A stretch of 23,174 nucleotides of DNA from CAYLGY01 sp964383325 (GCA_964383325.1 CAYLGY010000042.1:1-23174), one strand, 5' to 3'. Positions 7,305-14,634 are shown, numbered from the stretch's first letter. Notes: generated by a model not told the origin, from the sequence alone. Numbers and translations: made by a program.

Positions 7305-8603
7305 ATGACGAACGTCGCAGTGATCGGCTCGCAATGGGGCGATGAGGGCAAGGGCAAGATCGTGGACTGGCTCTCCGAGCGGGCGGATATCGTTGTCCGC
7401 TTTCAGGGCGGGCACAATGCCGGTCACACGCTGGTCATCGACGGAGTGTCCTACAAGCTGAGCCTGCTGCCGTCGGGCGTTGTCCGTCCGGGCAAGATGG
7501 CGGTGATCGGCAATGGGGTGGTGATCGACCCTCATGCGCTGACCGCCGAGATCGATCGCCTCGCGGAGCAGGGCGTGACCGTGACGCCCGAAAATCTGCG
7601 CATTGCCGACAATGCGACGCTGATCCTCTCCCTGCACCGCGAGCTGGACGCGCTGCGCGAGGATTCGGCGACGGCGTCGGGATCAAGGATCGGCACGACG
7701 CGCCGTGGCATCGGTCCGGCCTATGAGGACAAGGTGGGACGGCGGGCGGTGCGCCTGATGGACCTTGCCAATCTCGGCACATTGCCTGCCAAGATCGACC
7801 GGATCCTGACCCATCACAACGCGCTGCGGCGGGGGCTCGGCCAGCCGGAGATTGCGCCGGAAACGATCATGGAAGAGCTGCGTTCCGTCGCGGACCGGAT
7901 CCTTCCCTTCCGCGAGACCGTCTGGCGGCTGCTCGACAGCGAGCGGCGCAAGGGTTCGCGCATCCTGTTCGAAGGCGCGCAGGGCACCATGCTGGATGTC
8001 GATCACGGAACCTATCCCTTCGTGACCTCGTCCAACACCGTTTCCGGCCAGGCCGCTGCAGGTTCCGGCCTCGGGCCCGGCGCGATCGGTTATGTTCTCG
8101 GAATCACCAAGGCCTATACGACCCGGGTCGGGGAAGGTCCCTTTCCCACCGAGCAGGATAATGAGGTGGGCAGGTTCCTCGGCGAGCGCGGCCATGAGTT
8201 CGGCACGGTCACCGGGCGCAAGCGCCGCTGCGGCTGGTTCGATGCGGTGCTGGTGCGCCAGGCGGTCGCCGTCAACGGCATCACCGGCATCGCCCTCACG
8301 AAGCTCGACGTGCTGGACGGGCTGGACGAGATCCGGATCTGCACCGGGTACCGGCTGGATGGGACGCTGATCGATTACCTGCCGGCGAGCCAGGGAGCGC
8401 AGGCGAGGCTCGAGCCGGTGTACGAAACGCTTCCGGGCTGGCAGGGCTCGACCGTGGGCGCGCGCAGCTGGGCCGACCTGCCGGCGCAGGCCGTCAAATA
8501 TGTACGTCATGTCGAGGAGCTGATCGGCGCCCCCGTTGCGATGCTGTCGACCAGCCCCGAGCGGGAGGATACGATCCTCGTTACGGATCCTTTCCAGGAT
8601 TGA
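7305..8603 (+). CDS. purA: Adenylosuccinate synthetase
   Basis: PurA joins IMP and aspartate using GTP to make adenylosuccinate, the first step from IMP to AMP. The 432 residues match the usual bacterial length. The N-terminal GTP loop with the active-site Asp, QWGDEGKGK (10-18, Asp13), and the catalytic His41 in GHTLVIDG are present. So are the IMP-binding TTRRGIGPAYEDK (131-143), the switch-like GYVLGITKAYTTRVG region (262-276) and LTKLDVLD (331-338), the guanine-recognition segment. The start is fixed by the conserved N-terminus and an AAGGAA Shine-Dalgarno about ten bases upstream. It is probably transcribed alone: a transporter gene diverges upstream and a 347-base gap follows. Confidence 0.98.
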   Translation: MTNVAVIGSQWGDEGKGKIVDWLSERADIVVRFQGGHNAGHTLVIDGVSYKLSLLPSGVVRPGKMAVIGNGVVIDPHALTAEIDRLAEQGVTVTPENLRIADNATLILSLHRELDALREDSATASGSRIGTTRRGIGPAYEDKVGRRAVRLMDLANLGTLPAKIDRILTHHNALRRGLGQPEIAPETIMEELRSVADRILPFRETVWRLLDSERRKGSRILFEGAQGTMLDVDHGTYPFVTSSNTVSGQAAAGSGLGPGAIGYVLGITKAYTTRVGEGPFPTEQDNEVGRFLGERGHEFGTVTGRKRRCGWFDAVLVRQAVAVNGITGIALTKLDVLDGLDEIRICTGYRLDGTLIDYLPASQGAQARLEPVYETLPGWQGSTVGARSWADLPAQAVKYVRHVEELIGAPVAMLSTSPEREDTILVTDPFQD

Positions 8604-8671
8604 AACCGGTCGAGGACCGAAACAGGGGACGAAGCGTTTTCAATTCAGCAGGAATAAACTTGGAGTCGGAG

Positions 8672-8690
8672 CCTGCCCCGCGGGGGCAGG
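8672..8690 (+). terminator. Strong GC hairpin downstream of purA
   Basis: CCTGCCCC (8672-8679) pairs perfectly with GGGGCAGG (8683-8690) across a GCG loop. It begins 69 bases after the purA stop. No T tract follows, so it may be an RNA 3'-end stabiliser, a factor-assisted terminator or part of a small RNA. The structure is certain in sequence. The role is a guess. Confidence 0.35.
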
Positions 8691-8820
8691 TCATGAAATC
8701 GGGGAGACTGCGCATTACGGGAATCTGGCGGCGAGCCGCCCGGTCGGAGCATTGCTGGCGTATTCCTGGAATGCGCGCATGGGGAGGCGCGTGCCACAAC
8801 TGGGCCGGATTTTGCACTAA

Positions 8821-8915
8821 AGCCTTTCATGTTCGAACGAAAGCAGTTTGACGGCAGGGCTTGCCTGGTCACATTCTCGCGAGGCGCAAACGATTTCATT
8901 TCATCAGGAAAGGCT
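8821..8915. repeat. Nested inverted repeats upstream of the membrane-protein gene
   Basis: AGCCTTTC (8821-8828) is repeated as its reverse complement GAAAGGCT at 8908-8915, which would close a 95-base loop. Inside it, CTTTC (8824-8828) and GAAAG (8839-8843) flank the eight-base palindrome GTTCGAAC (8831-8838). The 5' arm can therefore pair in two alternative ways. This could be an operator or an RNA switch, or chance. Confidence 0.3.
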
Positions 8916-8950
8916 CTAGAAGTGGGCACAGGGCGAATCGAGGCTGAGGA

Positions 8951-10390
8951 ATGGCAGATTTTGTCGCGGTTTTGAGGAGGACGCTGGACGGGCTGAAGGA
9001 TCCGTCGGCGGAAATGCGCGAGAAGGTCTATGACAAGGCGCGTGCGACCATTGCCGCGAAGCTTGCCGCGATCGATCCGCCACCTCCCCAGTCCCTGATC
9101 GACCGCCAGAACCAGGCATTGGAAGCTGCCATTGCCGAGGTCGAGGCCAACTATGCGGCAGCCGAAGTGGACCTCGACAGCGAGGCGCTCGACGCCTTGC
9201 TTTCCGATGATATTTTCGACGATCCGCCGCGGCCCGCGCGGCCCGTCTCTTCCCGGGAAACCGGCGCGCGCGCCGCTTCTCCAGCTGCAGGCGCAAGTCC
9301 TGTCCGGTCGCAAGCCGCGCCAGCGCCTGAGCGCAATCGCGACCCGCTATTCGACGATGATGACGACGATGCTGGCGAGGACGGGATCGGCTGGGAAGAG
9401 GAAGAGGGCGATGATGACGCGCCGGCGATTCGCCGCCGCCGGGGCCGCACGCTGAAGGGCCTGCTGCTTGCCTTGCTTGTGCTGTTCGGGATTGGCGGGG
9501 CAGGCTACGCGTTGTGGCAGTACAAGGATCCGCTGCTGGACCTGGCCGGGGCCCTGGTCGGGCCGGACACGACGCCAGTTGCGACGGCACCTGCCACGCC
9601 GGAAGTCTCCGGCGGCGAAGCGGAAGGCACGCAAGAGGATGCGCCTGCCGACGCTTCGGGCACGCGCAAGTTCACCCAGCGATTGCTGGAGGACGGGCGC
9701 GAAGTCGATCCGGGGCCGGCACAGGAGGAAGTGCTGACCGGGGAAGGCACGTCCATCGCCTCGTCCAGCCAGTCCGGCCAGACGACACCGCCGACTCCGC
9801 GGTCGGACCCGGCCCTGGCGGCCTCTTCCGCGACCCAGCGGGCGATATTCTATGAGGAGCGGACCAGCAATGCGCAGGGCTCTGCCGAGCCTGGTCATGT
9901 GAGCTGGTCGCTGGTGGAGGAATCGCCGGGAGGCGGCTTGCCGCCCGAACCCGCCATTCGCGGCGAGGCGACCATTCCAGGCAAGGATATCCAGTTCCGC
10001 ATGACGATCCGCCGCAATGGCGATGATTCCCTGCCGGCCAGCCACATCATCGAGATGATCTTCCTCGTGCCCGAGAATTTCGAGGGAGGGGCGATCGACA
10101 ATGTGCTGCGGGTGGCGCTGAAGGAATCCGAGCAATCTCCGGGCAATCCGTTGCTGGGCATTCCGGCAAAGATCTCGGATGGCTTCTTCCTGCTGGCGCT
10201 GAGCGACAGCAATGCGGAGATCCAGGCCAACAACATGATGATGCGTCGCCTTGACTGGCTGGACATTCCGATCGTCTATCGTTCAGGAAGACGCGCACTC
10301 ATCACGCTGGAGAAGGGGGCGTCGGGCAGCCGCGTATTCGAGGAGGCCCTGCGCGCCTGGGCGCCCGAGCCCGGCGAATCGTCACAATAG
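8951..10390 (+). CDS. Single-pass membrane protein of unknown function with acidic cytoplasmic linker
   Basis: I do not recognise a named family, though the layout resembles lineage-restricted hypothetical proteins of Hyphomicrobiales. Of 479 residues, 1-75 look helical and charged (MADFVAVLRRTLDGLKDP, then heptad-like Ala/Glu). Residues 85-160 are disordered and very acidic, with Asp/Glu clusters at 135-156. RRRRGR at 161-166 precedes one hydrophobic segment (about 169-188), predicting the N-terminus in the cytoplasm and the rest in the periplasm. Residues 190-295 are Pro/Ala/Ser/Thr-rich linker. Residues 297-470 look like a folded domain, with IRGEATIPGKDIQFRMTIRR and an LDWLDIPIVYRSGRRALITLEKG segment near the end. 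The start codon has a GAGG about nine bases upstream. It converges with the gene at 10419-11297. A cell-envelope role is possible, but I assign no function. Confidence 0.85.
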   Translation: MADFVAVLRRTLDGLKDPSAEMREKVYDKARATIAAKLAAIDPPPPQSLIDRQNQALEAAIAEVEANYAAAEVDLDSEALDALLSDDIFDDPPRPARPVSSRETGARAASPAAGASPVRSQAAPAPERNRDPLFDDDDDDAGEDGIGWEEEEGDDDAPAIRRRRGRTLKGLLLALLVLFGIGGAGYALWQYKDPLLDLAGALVGPDTTPVATAPATPEVSGGEAEGTQEDAPADASGTRKFTQRLLEDGREVDPGPAQEEVLTGEGTSIASSSQSGQTTPPTPRSDPALAASSATQRAIFYEERTSNAQGSAEPGHVSWSLVEESPGGGLPPEPAIRGEATIPGKDIQFRMTIRRNGDDSLPASHIIEMIFLVPENFEGGAIDNVLRVALKESEQSPGNPLLGIPAKISDGFFLLALSDSNAEIQANNMMMRRLDWLDIPIVYRSGRRALITLEKGASGSRVFEEALRAWAPEPGESSQ

Positions 10391-10398
10391 AACATGGC

Positions 10399-10417
10399 GC
10401 CGACCGACTGGATCGGC
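10399..10417. terminator. Hairpin in the 28-base gap between convergent genes
   Basis: GCCGACC (10399-10405) pairs with GATCGGC (10411-10417) with one C-A mismatch and a five-base loop. It fills most of the gap between two convergent stop codons, where a two-way terminator would sit. There is no T tract on either strand. Confidence 0.3.
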
Positions 10418-10418
10418 A

Positions 10419-11297
10419 TCACGATCTCGACGGAAACATGCCTCCCAGCGCTTCGGCCAGCGGCATTCTCGCCGTACCCGGGCGCAGCGGTTTCTGCTGG
10501 GAGGCGTCCGGCGCCCAGCCGGATACCCAGATCAGGTTGAAGGTCGCGAATATGCGGCCGTCCTTGTCTGAATAATTCTCGGCATAATACTCGGCTGCCG
10601 CGGCCAGCACCTTGCGGCCGAGTGGCCTGCGGGAGCGCAGGGCAAGGGCGCTCGTCTCGCCCATTGCGCGCAGGTCCCGGATCAGGCCGAACATCGAATC
10701 ATACCGTACCGTCAGCGTTTCCATGTCGGCAACGGGCAGGGCGAAGCCTGCCCGCTGGAGGAGCTGGCCCACCGTCTGCAGGTCGGCGAAGGGATAGACG
10801 CGCGGTGCGGCGCCCGCCGAAAGCGCTGCTTCGCCGGCGAGCAGGCTCTGGCGAAGTTCCTGCAGGCTTCCGGCGCCGGGAAAGGCGCCGATGAACAGGC
10901 CGTCCGGCGCCAGCGCCCGGCGGATCTGGATGAGCATGCCCGGCAGGTCGTTGAAGGCGTGCAGCGCCATCAGCGATACGGCAAGATGGATCGATTCTGC
11001 CGACAGCGGCACGGCTTCGCCCGTCTCGACAATGCCCTCCCGCCCTCCGAGCAGGGCGCGGTCCGCCTCGATGCGGATGACCTTTCCTGCCTTGCCCGTG
11101 GATGCGAGCATGTCAGCGCTTGCCGGCGAGCCATCGAACAGGGTTGCCGCCTGCGGAAAGTTCCGGTCGATCAGCGCCAGTCGATCCTCCAGTTCCGCCA
11201 CCGCATGTGCATGCAGGAAATCGCCGCCTGAATCCGGCATGGCCAGTGCCCGCAGCTTGCGCCGGATCACGACCCGCCTGTCGATCAGCTTCTCCAT
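10419..11297 (-). CDS. Methyltransferase-fold protein, NDUFAF5/BioC-like
   Basis: The 292-residue product resembles alphaproteobacterial homologues of NDUFAF5, the mitochondrial complex I assembly factor, and more distantly BioC. Features seen are the opening MEKLIDRRVVIRRKLRAL, the middle stretch IHLAVSLMALHAFNDLPGML (about 103-122, motif IV/post-motif region), LAPDGLFIGAFPG (129-141) and the C-terminal YYAENYSDKDGRIFATFNLIWVSGWAPD (237-264), which is typical of this group. The glycine-rich SAM motif I appears degraded: around 51-62 the sequence is ATLFDGSPASAD instead of a DhGxGxG pattern. Human NDUFAF5 acts as an arginine hydroxylase, so methyl transfer should not be assumed. I chose ATG 11295-11297 because it matches the family N-terminus; a GAAGG lies about eight bases upstream, and the open frame further upstream is antisense to comF. 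It diverges from comF. Confidence 0.8.
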   Translation of the reverse strand: MEKLIDRRVVIRRKLRALAMPDSGGDFLHAHAVAELEDRLALIDRNFPQAATLFDGSPASADMLASTGKAGKVIRIEADRALLGGREGIVETGEAVPLSAESIHLAVSLMALHAFNDLPGMLIQIRRALAPDGLFIGAFPGAGSLQELRQSLLAGEAALSAGAAPRVYPFADLQTVGQLLQRAGFALPVADMETLTVRYDSMFGLIRDLRAMGETSALALRSRRPLGRKVLAAAAEYYAENYSDKDGRIFATFNLIWVSGWAPDASQQKPLRPGTARMPLAEALGGMFPSRS

Positions 11298-11402
11298 TGT
11301 GGCGCCTTCAACTCCAACTGTATCATAAGGCATCCATCCCGATCCGGCCTGTCTGTACGATGGGGCCGGTTTCCTGATTGTCATATCCCGATGAAGGCCA
11401 CA

Positions 11403-12155
11403 ATGCGACGGGTCAGACAGGTTCTTGCCAGGACGGCTGCGGCTACGGTCGATTGGCTGTTTCCGCCGGTGTGTCCCGCCTGCCCGTGCCGGGTGGCGCG
11501 CCATGGCGGTCTCTGCGCCGCCTGCTGGCACGAGGTCCGCTTTCTCGAACGGCCCTGGTGCGAATGCCACGGCATCCCTTTTGCGCTGGACCTCGGGCAC
11601 GGTGCGCTGTCGGCCGAGGCCATTGCCCGCCCGCCGGTATTCGGCCGCGCGCGCGCGGCAGTCGCCTATGACGGTCCGGCCGCCCGGCTGGTTCGGGCGC
11701 TGAAATTCCACGATCGCACGGAGCTTGCGCCGATGATGGCGGGCTGGATGATGCGGGTCGGGCGGGAGCTGGCGCGGGACGGGCCCCTCGTCGTGCCGGT
11801 GCCGTTGCATCGCCGTCGCCTCTTGCAGCGGCGCTACAACCAGTCCGCGGAACTGGCGCGATGTTTTGCCGCGCTCGGCAGGCTGGAATTTGCTCCGGAC
11901 GTGGTCGCGCGCGTGCGCGGGACGCGTCAGCAGGTGGGGCTGGATTCCCGGCAGCGGGAAAGCAATGTGCGCGGCGCCTTCGGCGTTCCTGTCCCGGCCC
12001 GGCGGCTGCGCGGCAGGCGGGTCCTGCTGATCGACGACGTATACACGACCGGCGCGACGGTGAGCGCGGCTGCGCGTGCGCTGAAGCGCGGCGGCGCCGC
12101 GAGCGTGGATGTCCTGACCTTCGCGCGGGTGCTGCCGCGGGACTTTGCCGCGTGA
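11403..12155 (+). CDS. comF: ComF family protein (phosphoribosyltransferase-like)
   Basis: ComF proteins pair an N-terminal zinc-finger-like region with a type I phosphoribosyltransferase domain and are linked to DNA uptake. Their role in non-competent bacteria is unclear. In this 250-residue reading the finger holds Cys24, Cys27, Cys38, Cys41, Cys53 and Cys55 after the typical LFPPVCPAC start. VPVPLHRRRLLQRRYNQS (about 131-148) is the conserved ComF core, and the PRPP loop VLLIDDVYTTGAT is at 207-219. An in-frame ATG exists at 11391, but ATG 11403 has a GAAGG Shine-Dalgarno five bases upstream (11393-11397) and 11391 has none, so I prefer 11403. A 63-base gap with its own promoter candidate precedes grxC. 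The gene neighbours an NDUFAF5-like gene divergently. Confidence 0.9.
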   Translation: MRRVRQVLARTAAATVDWLFPPVCPACPCRVARHGGLCAACWHEVRFLERPWCECHGIPFALDLGHGALSAEAIARPPVFGRARAAVAYDGPAARLVRALKFHDRTELAPMMAGWMMRVGRELARDGPLVVPVPLHRRRLLQRRYNQSAELARCFAALGRLEFAPDVVARVRGTRQQVGLDSRQRESNVRGAFGVPVPARRLRGRRVLLIDDVYTTGATVSAAARALKRGGAASVDVLTFARVLPRDFAA

Positions 12156-12172
12156 TGCGGCGATACTATATA
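12145..12172 (+). promoter_or_regulatory. Candidate promoter for grxC and downstream genes
   Basis: TTGCCG (12145-12150) and TATATA (12167-12172), 16 bases apart, each match four of six consensus bases. The TATATA lies in an unusually AT-rich patch. The -35 overlaps the end of comF. An inverted repeat ACCG-TCAAC-CGGT (12176-12188), flanked by ATACT (12163-12167) and AGTAT (12189-12193), covers the expected transcription start. Confidence 0.4.
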
Positions 12173-12218
12173 CGAACCGTCAACCGGTAGTATGGTCACT
12201 CCGGTGCTGGAGACCTGA

Positions 12219-12503
12219 ATGGCTGAAGTCACTTTGTATACGCGCAAGATGTGCGGCTATTGTTCGGCTGCCAGGAGCCTCCTCGATCGCAAGGGCGTCG
12301 CCTATACGGAACTGGACGCGACCTTCGATCCGGGCCTGCGCCAGGAAATGATGCAACGGAGCGGACGCTACACGTTTCCGCAGATCTTTGTCGGCGAGGT
12401 GCATGTCGGCGGGTTCGACGATCTCGCCGCGCTGGAGCGCGAGGGCCGTCTCGACGACCTGCTGGCGGCTCCGGCCGGCGCCAACAGGAGTACGGGGACA
12501 TGA
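12219..12503 (+). CDS. grxC: Glutaredoxin 3
   Basis: This 94-residue thioredoxin-fold protein reduces disulfides and glutathione mixed disulfides in the cytoplasm at the expense of glutathione. The redox motif is CGYC at residues 12-15, where CPYC is the commonest form. Both cysteines are kept, so a dithiol enzyme is expected. The cis-proline segment TFPQIFVG and the glutathione-binding GGFDD near residues 66-70 follow the GrxC pattern. The start follows a GGAGA Shine-Dalgarno about seven bases upstream. Its stop overlaps the start of the next gene as ATGA (12500-12503), so the two are translationally coupled. Confidence 0.95.
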   Translation: MAEVTLYTRKMCGYCSAARSLLDRKGVAYTELDATFDPGLRQEMMQRSGRYTFPQIFVGEVHVGGFDDLAALEREGRLDDLLAAPAGANRSTGT

Positions 12504-13366
12504 CAGCCTTTACCGCCGCCGTCGTGCAGATGCAGTCGGGGATGGATCCGGATCGCAACATCCGGGCGATGGGGGAACTGGTGCGCGAAGCAGCCGCGCA
12601 GGGCGCCCGCTATGTGCAGACGCCGGAAATGACCGGGGCGCTGCATCGCGACCGCAAGGCGCTGCTGGCTTCTCTGGAGCCGGCAAGCCGCGACCGTGTT
12701 GCCGCCGCCGCTTCGGAGCTTGCCCGTGAGTTCGGGATCTTCCTGCATCTCGGCTCGACCGCGGTGAGACTGGAGGCAGAACGGCTGGCAAACCGCGCCT
12801 TCCTCTTTGGCCCCGATGGGCGGCTGGTGGCCAGCTATGACAAGATTCACATGTTCGACGTCGATCTCGACCATGGGGAAAGCTGGCGCGAATCGGAAGC
12901 CTATGTGGCGGGCGGGAAGGCGATGCTTGCCCCTGTCTGCGACGGTACGCTGATCGGCATGGCGGTGTGCTACGATCTGCGCTTCCCGCAATTGTTCAGG
13001 GCGCAGGCGCAAGCTGGCGCTGAGGTCCTGACCGTTCCCGCGGCCTTCACGCGCCAGACCGGCGAAGCCCATTGGCATGTGCTCGCGAGGGCGCGGGCCA
13101 TCGAGAATGGCGCCTATCTGATCGCAGCCGCCCAGGGCGGCAGGCATGAGGACGGCCGCGAGACCTATGGCCATTCGCTGATCGTCGATCCGTGGGGAAC
13201 CATCCTTGCCGAAATCGGCAACGACCAGCCCGGCGTGGCGCTGGCATCCGTCGATCCGGCCAGGTCGGTGGAGGCGCGCCGCAAGATCCCCAGCCTGCGG
13301 AACGGGCGCGAATTCGAGATTGCCGTCGCGTCGGAAAGTCCCGGAGAACTCAGGAAAGTCTCGTGA
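12500..13366 (+). CDS. Carbon-nitrogen hydrolase (nitrilase superfamily, NIT1/deaminated-glutathione amidase-like)
   Basis: The 288-residue protein has the full Glu-Lys-Cys triad of the nitrilase superfamily: Glu43 in TPEMTG, Lys115 in YDKIHMFDVDL, and Cys157 in GMAVCYDLRFP. The KIHMFDVDL and CYDLRFPQLFR patterns, and the AFTRQTGEAHWHVLARARAIEN segment (182-203), are those of the Nit1-like branch. Known members of that branch hydrolyse deaminated glutathione as a repair reaction. Omega-amidase activity is an alternative that sequence alone cannot exclude. It begins inside the grxC stop codon (ATGA overlap) and its own stop overlaps the GTG of the following gene (GTGA), so three genes are coupled. 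The glutaredoxin neighbour supports a glutathione-related job. Confidence 0.9.
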   Translation: MTAFTAAVVQMQSGMDPDRNIRAMGELVREAAAQGARYVQTPEMTGALHRDRKALLASLEPASRDRVAAAASELAREFGIFLHLGSTAVRLEAERLANRAFLFGPDGRLVASYDKIHMFDVDLDHGESWRESEAYVAGGKAMLAPVCDGTLIGMAVCYDLRFPQLFRAQAQAGAEVLTVPAAFTRQTGEAHWHVLARARAIENGAYLIAAAQGGRHEDGRETYGHSLIVDPWGTILAEIGNDQPGVALASVDPARSVEARRKIPSLRNGREFEIAVASESPGELRKVS

Positions 13367-13791
13367 TCAGTTACAATCTTCGTTGCAGCAATGGTCATGA
13401 ATTCGAGGGCTGGTTTGCCTCGAGCAGCGATTTCGAAGCGCAGCGCGCGCGCAACCTCGTCGAGTGCCCCATCTGTTCGGTGACGTCGGTCGAGAAGGCG
13501 TTGATGGCCCCGGCGATCGCGACATCAGGCGCAACGCGGGAAGCGACCCCGGTCCTGATGGATCCCGAAAAGAGAGAGGCGCTGGCGCAATTGCGCGCCC
13601 TCGTGCAGAAGGTTCGCGCCAATGCCGAGGATGTCGGCGAGCGTTTCGCCGAGGAGGCCCGCAAGATCCATTATGGCGAGGCCGAGGAGCGCGGCATCTA
13701 TGGTCGCGCCTCGGCGGGGGATATTCGCAGCCTTGCCGAGGAAGGCGTGCCCATCATGCCGTTGCCGGTTCTTCCGGAGGATCAGAACTGA
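13363..13791 (+). CDS. DUF1178 family protein
   Basis: The 142-residue product opens (M)ISYNLRCSNGHEFEGWFASS, the standard DUF1178 N-terminus, and carries Cys8 plus the pair Cys35-x-x-Cys38 (ECPIC), suggesting a small zinc-ribbon-like metal site. A helical, charged C-terminal half follows, with RALVQKVRANAEDVGERFAEEARKIHYGEAEER, also family-typical. Function is unknown. It starts at GTG 13363, overlapping the upstream stop as GTGA with an AGGAAAG Shine-Dalgarno (13352-13358) five bases upstream. A longer open frame upstream is the shadow of the amidase gene. Its last 38 bases overlap the end of ubiG on the other strand. Confidence 0.9.
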   Translation: MISYNLRCSNGHEFEGWFASSSDFEAQRARNLVECPICSVTSVEKALMAPAIATSGATREATPVLMDPEKREALAQLRALVQKVRANAEDVGERFAEEARKIHYGEAEERGIYGRASAGDIRSLAEEGVPIMPLPVLPEDQN

Positions 13792-14536
13792 TCGCGCCCT
13801 TTTCGGCGAGCAGCATGTAATTGACGTTCATGTCGGCCGAAAGCCGCCATTCATCGGCCAGAGGATGATAGGAGACGCCCGACCGGTCGAGGATGCGCAG
13901 GCCGGCCCGGGCCAGCGGGACCTCGATTTCCTCCGGTCGCACGAGCCGGTCGAACCGGTGCGTGCCGCGAGGCAGCCAGCGCAACACATATTCCGCGCCG
14001 AAAATGGCCAGCCCCAGCGCTTTCAGCGTGCGGTTGATGGTGGCGACGAACATCAGCCCGCCGGGCCGCAGCATGGCGGCGCATTTCGACAGATACAGAT
14101 CGACATCTGCGACATGCTCGACCACTTCCATGTTGAGGATCACGTCGAAAGTCTCTCCCGCGGCCTGAAGGTCCTCTGCCGTCGTTGCCCGATAGTCGAT
14201 CTGGAGCCCGCTTTCCGCAGCGTGCAGGCGCGCCACCTCGATATTGGTGGCCGAGGCATCCGCGCCGACGACGCTGGCGCCGAGCCGCGCCATCGGTTCG
14301 CTCAGCAGGCCGCCTCCACAGCCGATGTCGAGCAGGCGCAATCCTTCCAGGGGCCGCGTCCCTTGCGGATCCCGATTGAAGCGGGCGCAAAGCTGGTCCC
14401 GGATATAGGCAAGACGAACCGGATTGAACTTGTGCAGCGGGCGGAACTTGCCCTCCGGATCCCACCATTGCGCAGCCAACCGCGAAAAGCGCTCGACTTC
14501 CTCCGGATCGATCGTCGTGGCAGCTTCTGGATTCAT
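13754..14536 (-). CDS. ubiG: Ubiquinone biosynthesis O-methyltransferase UbiG
   Basis: UbiG performs the two SAM-dependent O-methylations of ubiquinone synthesis at the inner face of the membrane. The 260 residues include the diagnostic N-terminus TIDPEEVERFSRLAAQWWDPEGKF (9-31), with HKFNPVRLAYI next, the SAM motif I LLDIGCGGG (68-76), and the ILNMEVVEHVADV segment (133-145). The EYVLRWLPRGTHRFDRLVRPEE stretch (182-203) and the end VNYMLLAEK are also family-typical. I chose ATG 14534-14536 because it fits the family start and has a GGAG at about eight bases. The frame remains open a further 31 codons upstream without family-like sequence. The stop lies inside the DUF1178 gene, a 38-base tail-to-tail overlap, and the gene diverges from lysC. 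Confidence 0.96.
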   Translation of the reverse strand: MNPEAATTIDPEEVERFSRLAAQWWDPEGKFRPLHKFNPVRLAYIRDQLCARFNRDPQGTRPLEGLRLLDIGCGGGLLSEPMARLGASVVGADASATNIEVARLHAAESGLQIDYRATTAEDLQAAGETFDVILNMEVVEHVADVDLYLSKCAAMLRPGGLMFVATINRTLKALGLAIFGAEYVLRWLPRGTHRFDRLVRPEEIEVPLARAGLRILDRSGVSYHPLADEWRLSADMNVNYMLLAEKGAISSDPPEEPATA

Positions 14537-14634
14537 GGCAGGCTCCGGCCGGAAAGGGCATTCAGACTCCCGGCAAGCATAGACAATGGCTGCGGTGCTG
14601 TCACGGCAAAGGCGGCGCAGCTTCGTCATTCACC

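Larger units (their letters stand above)
8604..8950. other. 347-base gap between purA and the membrane-protein gene: no convincing gene
   Basis: No convincing protein gene is seen. Short frames exist on both strands (for example a TTG frame to 8851 overlapping the purA stop), but they conflict with each other and lack family-like sequence. What can be seen is a strong GC hairpin at 8672-8690, a palindrome at 8831-8838 inside a longer dyad (8824-8843), widely spaced inverted arms (8821-8828 and 8908-8915) and a TTGACG hexamer at 8848-8853. The TTGACG could be the -35 of the next gene's promoter, but its -10 partner (CACATT, 8870-8875) is poor. The gap probably combines the purA 3' end, the promoter of the next gene and possibly a small RNA. 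Confidence 0.5.

Noticed and set aside
8831..8843. GTTCGAAC considered as part of an alphaproteobacterial LexA box
   Set aside because: The LexA site in this group is a direct repeat GTTC-N7-GTTC. The base positions seven bases on do not match.
8600..8851. Possible 83-residue gene with a TTG start overlapping the purA stop
   Set aside because: No Shine-Dalgarno support beyond coupling and no family-like sequence. It runs through a strong hairpin, and competing frames exist on both strands.
14537..14629. Upstream extension of ubiG by 31 codons
   Set aside because: The added residues do not resemble UbiG, and the ATG at 14534-14536 has a suitable Shine-Dalgarno and the family N-terminus.
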